DNA of 64,000 bases, taken from contig JAQXBF010000011.1 of the NCBI GenBank assembly GCA_029252555.1, positions 62,001 to 126,000 of the forward strand. Reading direction: 5' to 3'. This document shows, piece by piece, positions 57,774 to 64,000 of this stretch. The DNA is from Porticoccaceae bacterium. GTDB lineage: Bacteria > Pseudomonadota > Gammaproteobacteria > Pseudomonadales > Porticoccaceae. The translations under genes and the position numbers were made by a program. The stretch's first letter is position 1; every line of letters begins with the position of its first letter. Under the pieces are notes generated by a model. The model was not told the DNA's origin. It made no database searches and was given only the letters and a program-made list of their open reading frames with translations.

Positions 57774-59231
57774 ATGGATTTTACTGCATCTTCCGCTAGC
57801 CTGTTAAACATTAAGGCGGATTCTCTCATTCTCGCGACCGGCTCACAACTGCAAAACAGTGCGGCCGAACTCGATAAATCCCTAGATGGGGCCATTTCAT
57901 CACTGGTAAAAGCAGGTGATTTCAGCGGCAAAGCTGGCCAGTCACTGGTGATCCATATTCCAGGTGCTTCGGGTAAACGTATAATTCTGGTAGGTACCGA
58001 TGGAGCCACCACCGCTCAGCAGCAGATCAAAGTGATTGAGGCCGGTGCCTCCGCCCTGCTAAAAACAGCCAGCACCAAAGCGGTCTGGGCCGGTGAAGGC
58101 CTTTCCGATGACGCAGAGTGGGAAGCCAGCATAGTTGCACGAAGCGTACAAACTGCCAGCTACAAATATGACAGCGGCAAAAAAGCCAAGCCGCAAAAAC
58201 TAAAATCAGTGACCTACTGGGCCAGCAGTAAAGCAGGTGCAAACGCCGCGAAAAAAGGCTTGGCCTATGGTGTCTCTGTGGGCAATGGCATGAACACTGC
58301 CCGGCAGCTGGGCAATCTGCCCGCCAATATATGCACCCCTACTTACTTAGCTAACCAAGCAAAAGCACTGGCCAAAGGTCAGGGAAAAGTGACCACCACT
58401 GTGCTTACTGAAGCGGAAATGAAGAAACTGAAAATGGGCTCATTGCTCTCAGTTTCTGCCGGTAGCGACCAGCCAGCCAAGCTGATTGTGATCAAATATC
58501 AAGGCACCAAAGCCAGCGTTGCACCAGTGGTACTGGTAGGCAAGGCCGTGACCTTCGACACTGGTGGCATCAGCCTTAAGCCAGGCGGCGGCATGGATGA
58601 AATGAAATACGATATGTGTGGCGGTGCCTCAGTGATGGGCGTAATGAATGCTCTGATTGAAAATCAGCTGCCAGTCAATGTGGTGGGTATTATTCCCGCG
58701 ACTGAAAATATGCCCAATGGCCAAGCTACCAAACCCGGTGATGTTGTTACCAGCATGTCGGGCCAAACCATTGAAATATTAAACACCGATGCCGAGGGCC
58801 GCTTGATTCTCTGCGATGCCCTAACCTATGCCGGCCGCTTTAAGCCAGATACCGTTATTGATATCGCCACGTTGACCGGTGCCGTGATTGGCGCACTGGG
58901 CAAAGTAACCGCAGGCCTGTTATCCAATGATGATGAGCTGGCCGAAGCACTGCTTGCCAGTGGCACTAAAAGTGGCGATCGCGCTTGGCGCATGCCTCTG
59001 TGGGAAGAGTACGACGAGCTGCTCAAGAGCAACTTTGCCGATATGGCGAATATTGGTGGGCCTCAAGCCGGCACCATTACCGCAGCCTGTTTCCTGGCTC
59101 GCTTCACTTTAAAATATAAGTGGGCACACCTGGATGTGGCCGGCACTGCATGGGTCTCCGGCGCACAAAAAGGTGCTACCGGTCGCCCAGTGCCTATCCT
59201 GATGGAATATATTCGTAGCAAAGCTTCTTAA
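57774..59231 (+). CDS. pepA: Leucyl aminopeptidase (cytosol aminopeptidase, M17)
   Basis: Two-metal aminopeptidase. The start MDFTASSAS (485 aa) is preferred because GGAG lies five bases before its ATG; the track's extra 27 residues are atypical. The metal-binding motif VGKAVTFDTGGISLKPG is near residue 260, and NTDAEGRLILCDALTYA near residue 333 is the M17 signature. It leads pepA-holC-valS, the conserved order opposite lptFG. Confidence 0.96.
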   Translation: MDFTASSASLLNIKADSLILATGSQLQNSAAELDKSLDGAISSLVKAGDFSGKAGQSLVIHIPGASGKRIILVGTDGATTAQQQIKVIEAGASALLKTASTKAVWAGEGLSDDAEWEASIVARSVQTASYKYDSGKKAKPQKLKSVTYWASSKAGANAAKKGLAYGVSVGNGMNTARQLGNLPANICTPTYLANQAKALAKGQGKVTTTVLTEAEMKKLKMGSLLSVSAGSDQPAKLIVIKYQGTKASVAPVVLVGKAVTFDTGGISLKPGGGMDEMKYDMCGGASVMGVMNALIENQLPVNVVGIIPATENMPNGQATKPGDVVTSMSGQTIEILNTDAEGRLILCDALTYAGRFKPDTVIDIATLTGAVIGALGKVTAGLLSNDDELAEALLASGTKSGDRAWRMPLWEEYDELLKSNFADMANIGGPQAGTITAACFLARFTLKYKWAHLDVAGTAWVSGAQKGATGRPVPILMEYIRSKAS

Positions 59232-59267
59232 AATAGTACTTAAAAAAAAGACAGCGGAATATAACCA

Positions 59268-59696
59268 GTGACCAGCGTTTCATTTTATAAATTGGCAGGC
59301 GACCAACAGGTTGCCCTTGCGCTCGCCTGCCAATTAATTCAGAAATCCCTAAAAATGAACCAGCAGGTTTTATGCCTGGTGCCAGACAATGCCGTTGCCC
59401 AGCAGCTCGACGAAAAACTCTGGGGCTTTCAATCCACCGCCTTTGTACCCCATGCACTGGGGGTAGATAACGCACCAGTAGCCATCAGTATTGATAAAGT
59501 ACCGGGCGACCATCACCAGATATTGATCAACCTGCAGGCAGAGATTCCCACCTGGTTTAGTCGCTTTGATCGCGTGGTAGAAATTATTTACCCAGAGCCA
59601 GCCTATGAGCAGGCCAAGCGCGACAACTTCAAATTCTATAAAGAGCGAGGCTATGCCCTGAGCTTTCACGACCTCAGTGATAAGACAATCCAGTGA
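59268..59696 (+). CDS. holC: DNA polymerase III subunit chi
   Basis: Clamp-loader accessory subunit that contacts SSB and psi. It is 142 aa. VSFYKLAGDQQVALALACQLIQK and DEKLWGFQSTAFVPH match the family. GTG start. Its last bases overlap the next start (GTGA). Its partner psi may be the HolD-like gene at 36.5-37.2 kb, and the SSB it binds is at 27.3 kb. Confidence 0.9.
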   Translation: MTSVSFYKLAGDQQVALALACQLIQKSLKMNQQVLCLVPDNAVAQQLDEKLWGFQSTAFVPHALGVDNAPVAISIDKVPGDHHQILINLQAEIPTWFSRFDRVVEIIYPEPAYEQAKRDNFKFYKERGYALSFHDLSDKTIQ

Positions 59697-60148
59697 GTGA
59701 CGACCAAGACACCAGCGATATTGGTAGTACTAAAGCAGAGCATTCTTACTATGAAGGGCTACTTGAAGAACTCTACACTGTGCAAAAAAATCTGCTCCAC
59801 GAAGGCCAGCAAGATAGCCCAGCTGAAACAGCGGCAGCAGAACTCGACCTCACGTCCAACGACATCGATGAAGACTTTGATAGCCTTAAAATCCCTATCC
59901 TCACCCAGTCATTAAACCGCGAAATAGACCTAGAGCACGCTACCCGCAAAATCTTCGACGAGGCGCAGCACCATCTCTTTGAAAAGGGTGCAGAGGGGCT
60001 AGAGCCCGATGGTAATCTCCCAGTGGATGAAGAGCAGGTCAACGCCATCGTCAACAAACTAATGACCCGTCTGCGGCCCAAAGTTGAGCATCTACTGCGG
60101 AACAAAATTCGCAGTAAAGTAATCGAGCGTTTTAATCAGCAGAACTAG
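59693..60148 (+). CDS. Conserved acidic hypothetical protein between holC and valS
   Basis: 151 aa, function unknown. The N-terminal half is acidic and probably disordered (TSNDIDEDFDSLKIPILTQS). The C-terminal ~50 residues are helical and charged (NAIVNKLMTRLRPKVEHLLR). A protein of this kind at the same place is seen in other gammaproteobacteria such as pseudomonads. GTG start coupled to holC by a four-base overlap. A role with holC or chi is only suggested by context. Confidence 0.75.
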   Translation: MSDDQDTSDIGSTKAEHSYYEGLLEELYTVQKNLLHEGQQDSPAETAAAELDLTSNDIDEDFDSLKIPILTQSLNREIDLEHATRKIFDEAQHHLFEKGAEGLEPDGNLPVDEEQVNAIVNKLMTRLRPKVEHLLRNKIRSKVIERFNQQN

Positions 60149-60220
60149 CCCCAAAAGCCTCCAGCCTCTATAATCTGCGGCTACCGAAAATCAGCCTTAT
60201 TTGAATAACCGAGCTCAGTA

Positions 60221-63109
60221 ATGGAAAAAACATTTGCCCCCCAAGAGATAGAAACTAAATGGTATAAAACTTGGGAAGACCGCGGTTATTTTTCCCCTGA
60301 GGCGGGAAGCGACAAAGATGCCTACAGCATTATTATTCCACCGCCCAATGTCACTGGTAGCCTCCATATAGGCCACGCATTGCAGCATGGCATTATGGAT
60401 GCCCTGACCAGATACAACCGCATGAAAGGCAAAAATGCGCTGTGGCAAGTGGGCAGTGACCACGCCGGCATCGCTACCCAGATGGTTGTTGAGCGCAAAC
60501 TAGCCGCCGAGGGCCAGCCTGGCCGCGAAGAACTGGGGCGGGAAAAATTTATAGCCAAGACATGGGAGTGGAAAGAAGAGTCTGGCGATACCATTATGCG
60601 CCAGATGCGCCGACTCGGTAACAGCGTCGACTGGAATACCGAGCGCTTCACCATGGACGATGGCTTCTACAAAGGCGTACAAGAAGCCTTTGTGCGCCTG
60701 CATGCCGATGGCCTGATTTATCGCGGCAAGCGCCTGGTTAACTGGGACCCCAAACTACACACCGCCATCTCCGATCTTGAAGTTGAAAACCGCGAAGTTA
60801 AAGGCAAGATGTGGAACCTGCGCTATCCACTGGCCGCTGGTGTAAAAACATTAGATGGCAAAGACTATATTGTTGTCGCCACCACCAGACCAGAAACATT
60901 GCTGGGAGACACCGGCATTGCGGTCAACCCGGAAGATCCAAGATACGCCAACCTGATTGGCCAGCATGTGGCTTTACCCTTGGCAGGCAGGCTGATTCCA
61001 ATCGTTGCCGACGAACATGCCAATATGGGAAAAGGCACAGGCTGCGTAAAAATTACCCCTGCCCACGACTTCAATGACTACCAAGTAGGCCAGCGCCACA
61101 AACTGCCCATGGTTAATATCCTCACCATGAACGCCGACATTCGCCAGACCGCGGAATGTGTGAATAGCGACGGGAGCGACAACGACGAAATGGATAACAG
61201 CTTGCCCGAGAAATATCAGGGCATGGAGCGCTTTGCCGCGCGCCGACAAATTGTGACCGATATGGACGCCCTCGGCTTGCTAGAAGAGATTGAAGAAAAC
61301 GATATGACCGTGCCCTACGGTGACCGTGGCGGGGTGGTTATCGAGCCCATGCTCACCAACCAATGGTATGTGGACGCCAAAAAACTGGCCGGCCCCGCCA
61401 TTGAAGCCGTGGAAGATGGCCGCATTAAATTCGTGCCCCAGCAGTACGAAAATATGTACTTCTCCTGGATGCATAATATCCAAGACTGGTGCATCTCACG
61501 CCAGCTGTGGTGGGGGCATCGTATCCCCGCCTGGTATGACGAAGCCGGCAAAGCCTATGTGGGCACCAGCGAAGACGATGTGCGCACCAAATACGACCTC
61601 GGGAATATTGCCCTTCACCAGGACGATGATGTGCTGGATACCTGGTTCTCCGCTGCTCTTTGGACCTTTGGTACATTGGGCTGGCCCGAGCAAACTGAAC
61701 GCCTAAAAACCTTCCACCCCACCGATGTACTGGTGACCGGCTTTGATATTATTTTCTTCTGGGTGGCGCGCATGATCATGATGAGCATGCACCTGATCAA
61801 AGACGAAAACGGCGAGTCCGAAGTGCCGTTTAAAACCGTGTATGTCACCGGTCTCATCCGTGACGAGCAGGGTCAAAAAATGTCCAAATCGAAAGGCAAT
61901 GTGCTCGACCCCTTGGATATGATCGATGGCATTGATATTGAGTCGCTACTGGAAAAACGCACTGGCAATATGATGCAGCCGCAACAGGCAGCCAAGATTG
62001 CTAGCCGCACCAGGAAACAATTCCCCGGCGGCATAGAGGCACACGGAGCAGATGCATTGCGCTTCACCCTCTGCGCACTGGCATCCACTGGCCGCGATAT
62101 TAACTGGGATATGAAGCGCCTCGAAGGCTACAGAAACTTCTGCAACAAGATATGGAATGCCTCTCGCTATGTGCTGATGAATGCGCAAGGGGAACAGGGC
62201 GCACTAGACTGCGGCCAAGACAACTCGACAGATTACAAACTAACTCTGGCCGACCGCTGGATCATCTCGCGCCTGCAATCCGCGGAAACCGAAGTCACCG
62301 CCGCCATCAACAGCTATAGGTTCGATCTAGCGGCACAGGCCCTTTATGACTTTGTGTGGAATGAATACTGCGACTGGTATCTGGAACTGTCTAAGCCCGT
62401 ACTCTGGGACGAAAACGGCAACTCCGCCATTCAAAAAGGTACCAGACGCACATTAGTGCGCGTATTAGAAGCCATCTTGCGACTAGCCCACCCCATGCTG
62501 CCCTTTATCACCGAAGAGATCTGGCAAAATATTGCGCCATTGGCAGGCATAGCATTAAACCCAGAGGGCGACACCATTATGTTGCAGCCCTTCCCTATCC
62601 CTGAGCAATCCAAAGTGGATACCGAGGCAGATGCCGATATCGACTGGGTTAAAAATGTCATCGTTGGCGTGCGCAATGTACGCGGTGAAATGAATATTTC
62701 TCCGGCCAAAGATTTACCGATTTACCTAACCCGAGGGGATGCGACCGCCAAACGCCGTTTAGACGAGAACCGTCAGTTCCTAAGTAAGTTAGCTAACCTA
62801 GAATCTATTACCTGGTTAGATAACCCCGCCGACGCACCATTGTGTGCGACCGCACTGGCCGGCGAATTGGAAATACTTGTCCCTATGGCAGGGCTAATTG
62901 ATGTTGAAGCAGAGCTAGCGCGCCTAGACCGTGAAATAGAAAGAATTGGCATAGAAGCCAAGAAACTAGTAGGCAAACTAGGCAACCCGAAATTTGCCGA
63001 CAACGCCCCCGCCGAAGTGGTGGCCAAAGAACGTGTAAAACTCGAGGACTTTGAAGGCTCTTTATCTCAGCTACAAGAGAAACGCAGCGCCATAGCAGAG
63101 ATGGCATAA
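60221..63109 (+). CDS. valS: Valyl-tRNA synthetase
   Basis: Charges tRNA-Val. It is 962 aa. The class I motifs are [17 protein letters not shown] near residue 45 and [13 protein letters not shown] near residue 552. The editing domain (CP1) with [17 protein letters not shown] is near residue 225. The anticodon-binding part and the C-terminal coiled coil ([16 protein letters not shown]) are complete. It is followed 11 nt later by rep. Confidence 0.97.
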   Translation: MEKTFAPQEIETKWYKTWEDRGYFSPEAGSDKDAYSIIIPPPNVTGSLHIGHALQHGIMDALTRYNRMKGKNALWQVGSDHAGIATQMVVERKLAAEGQPGREELGREKFIAKTWEWKEESGDTIMRQMRRLGNSVDWNTERFTMDDGFYKGVQEAFVRLHADGLIYRGKRLVNWDPKLHTAISDLEVENREVKGKMWNLRYPLAAGVKTLDGKDYIVVATTRPETLLGDTGIAVNPEDPRYANLIGQHVALPLAGRLIPIVADEHANMGKGTGCVKITPAHDFNDYQVGQRHKLPMVNILTMNADIRQTAECVNSDGSDNDEMDNSLPEKYQGMERFAARRQIVTDMDALGLLEEIEENDMTVPYGDRGGVVIEPMLTNQWYVDAKKLAGPAIEAVEDGRIKFVPQQYENMYFSWMHNIQDWCISRQLWWGHRIPAWYDEAGKAYVGTSEDDVRTKYDLGNIALHQDDDVLDTWFSAALWTFGTLGWPEQTERLKTFHPTDVLVTGFDIIFFWVARMIMMSMHLIKDENGESEVPFKTVYVTGLIRDEQGQKMSKSKGNVLDPLDMIDGIDIESLLEKRTGNMMQPQQAAKIASRTRKQFPGGIEAHGADALRFTLCALASTGRDINWDMKRLEGYRNFCNKIWNASRYVLMNAQGEQGALDCGQDNSTDYKLTLADRWIISRLQSAETEVTAAINSYRFDLAAQALYDFVWNEYCDWYLELSKPVLWDENGNSAIQKGTRRTLVRVLEAILRLAHPMLPFITEEIWQNIAPLAGIALNPEGDTIMLQPFPIPEQSKVDTEADADIDWVKNVIVGVRNVRGEMNISPAKDLPIYLTRGDATAKRRLDENRQFLSKLANLESITWLDNPADAPLCATALAGELEILVPMAGLIDVEAELARLDREIERIGIEAKKLVGKLGNPKFADNAPAEVVAKERVKLEDFEGSLSQLQEKRSAIAEMA

Positions 63110-63120
63110 GTCGTTAACTA

Positions 63121-64000
63121 ATGGCCCAAAATCTCAACCCTCAACAGCAGGCTGCGCTGAAATATATCGATGGCCCGCTGCTAGTATTAGCTGGCGCTGG
63201 CAGTGGTAAAACCAGCGTAATCACCCGCAAAATTGCCTACCTGGTGGAAGACTGTGGCATTGCTGCGCGCAATATCGCCGCCGTAACCTTCACCAACAAA
63301 GCCGCCCGAGAAATGAAAGCCCGCATTGGGACATTACTCCCCAAAGAAAAAGCCGTGGGGCTTAAAGTTTCGACCTTCCACAATCTGGGCCTTACCATTA
63401 TTCGTACCGAGATCAAAGCCTTAGGCTTTCGCACCGGCTTCTCCATTCTCGACCAAGAAGACTGCCGCAAACTAATCAAAGAACTGCTAGTGCGCCGCAC
63501 CGAGTTAGATGAAAAGTTAATCGACACTGCCCAGAACACTATCTCCAACTGGAAGAACTCATTACTAGAACCAGGCCATGCCATAGGCGCAGCCAACAGC
63601 ACTGGCGAGCAAGGCATAGCTCTGCTCTATGAGCGCTATCAAAGAGCTCTAAAAGCCTATAACGCCGTGGACTTTGACGACCTGATAATGACCCCAGTGC
63701 TAATGTTCCGACAGCAGCCAGAGATACTGGCCAAATGGCAAAAGCGCATTCGATACTTACTAGTAGACGAATACCAGGATACCAACCTGGCCCAGTACGA
63801 GCTGGTCAAAACATTGGTCAATGAAAAACAGGCACTCACCGTAGTGGGCGATGACGACCAATCGATATATGCCTGGCGCGGTGCCAGACCGGAAAACCTC
63901 ATGCAGTTGCAGGAAGACTTCCCTGCCCTAAATATCATTAAACTAGAGCAGAACTATCGCTCTACAGGGCGTATCCTTAAAGCGGCCAACACATTAATAG
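63121..64000 (+). CDS. rep: ATP-dependent DNA helicase Rep (3' truncated by window edge)
   Basis: Superfamily I 3'-5' helicase helping replication forks past bound proteins. Not in the ORF track because the frame runs off the window; about 293 residues are seen. Walker A GAGSGKTSVITRKIAYL is near residue 24, motif Ia AVTFTNKAAREMK, motif II LLVDEYQDTN near residue 215 and motif III VVGDDDQSIYAWRGA near residue 240. Start MAQNLNPQQQAALKYI. The N terminus fits Rep better than UvrD, but the rest of the gene would confirm. Confidence 0.88.
   Translation, partial: MAQNLNPQQQAALKYIDGPLLVLAGAGSGKTSVITRKIAYLVEDCGIAARNIAAVTFTNKAAREMKARIGTLLPKEKAVGLKVSTFHNLGLTIIRTEIKALGFRTGFSILDQEDCRKLIKELLVRRTELDEKLIDTAQNTISNWKNSLLEPGHAIGAANSTGEQGIALLYERYQRALKAYNAVDFDDLIMTPVLMFRQQPEILAKWQKRIRYLLVDEYQDTNLAQYELVKTLVNEKQALTVVGDDDQSIYAWRGARPENLMQLQEDFPALNIIKLEQNYRSTGRILKAANTLI

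Noticed and set aside
61425-61857. Overlapping minus-strand ORFs within valS
   Set aside because: They lie wholly inside a well-supported gene and have shadow-like composition.

Overview
The window reads as chromosomal core DNA from a marine-type gammaproteobacterium, most like the SAR92/Porticoccaceae/Cellvibrionales side of the class. This placement is an inference from gene content and order; no rRNA or other decisive marker is present. Pointers are the ssb / YajR-like MFS / divergent uvrA block, fabA-fabB, rpsF-rpsR-(membrane protein)-rplI-dnaB, lptFG divergent from pepA-holC-valS, the three-gene pntAA-pntAB-pntB transhydrogenase and the ilvIH/pssA/leuA neighbourhood. Base composition looks close to balanced, and TGA is used as a normal stop (for example in the DUF3581 gene). 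No prophage, integrase, transposase, CRISPR array, secretion cluster or tRNA/rRNA gene was seen. Nearly all of the sequence is housekeeping.

Layout. 1-6.7 kb: truncated Na+/solute symporter, a possible structured RNA with terminator, then a minus-strand run pepN, DUF2797, yeaC, rhomboid protease, nadK. 6.8-13.9 kb: shikimate kinase, aminotransferase, alpha/beta hydrolase, SDR, YfcH-like epimerase, purC, sdaA. 14.2-22.5 kb: an unrecognised small protein next to an orphan LuxR-type regulator, clpB with a heat-shock-like promoter, pntAA/AB/B, ispB. 22.7-32.9 kb: fabA-fabB, DUF885 peptidase-like protein, peroxiredoxin, ssb, MFS transporter, uvrA, DUF3581. 33-36 kb is the one accessory-looking stretch: a small membrane protein plus XRE regulator behind twin palindromic operators, a DUF2750 gene, a decayed lipoprotein gene, and qmcA-nfeD. 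36-43.3 kb: rimI, HolD-like, leuA, pssA, a tyrosine phosphatase, ilvIH. 43.7-52.2 kb: amidohydrolase lipoprotein, a palindromic repeat, panD with an in-frame stop, panC, dnaB, ribosomal genes, CDP-alcohol phosphatidyltransferase, rlmB. 52.4-64 kb: RDD protein, glpK, EamA transporter, lptFG, pepA-holC-hypothetical-valS, and the start of rep.

The most notable observations are: (1) panD carries a TGA at codon 21, four codons before the Gly-Ser self-cleavage site, while the rest of the gene and its ribosome binding site are intact; (2) the small membrane-protein/HTH module has two 18-bp TGTAA-N8-TTACA palindromes spaced exactly 21 bp apart; (3) a glycine-zipper-type lipoprotein gene absent from the ORF track is broken at its start and ends inside a 15-bp tandem duplication; (4) a structured RNA candidate lies downstream of pepN; (5) a dispersed palindromic intergenic repeat family has at least four copies here. 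No clear undescribed multi-gene system was found. The membrane-protein/HTH pair is the closest candidate.
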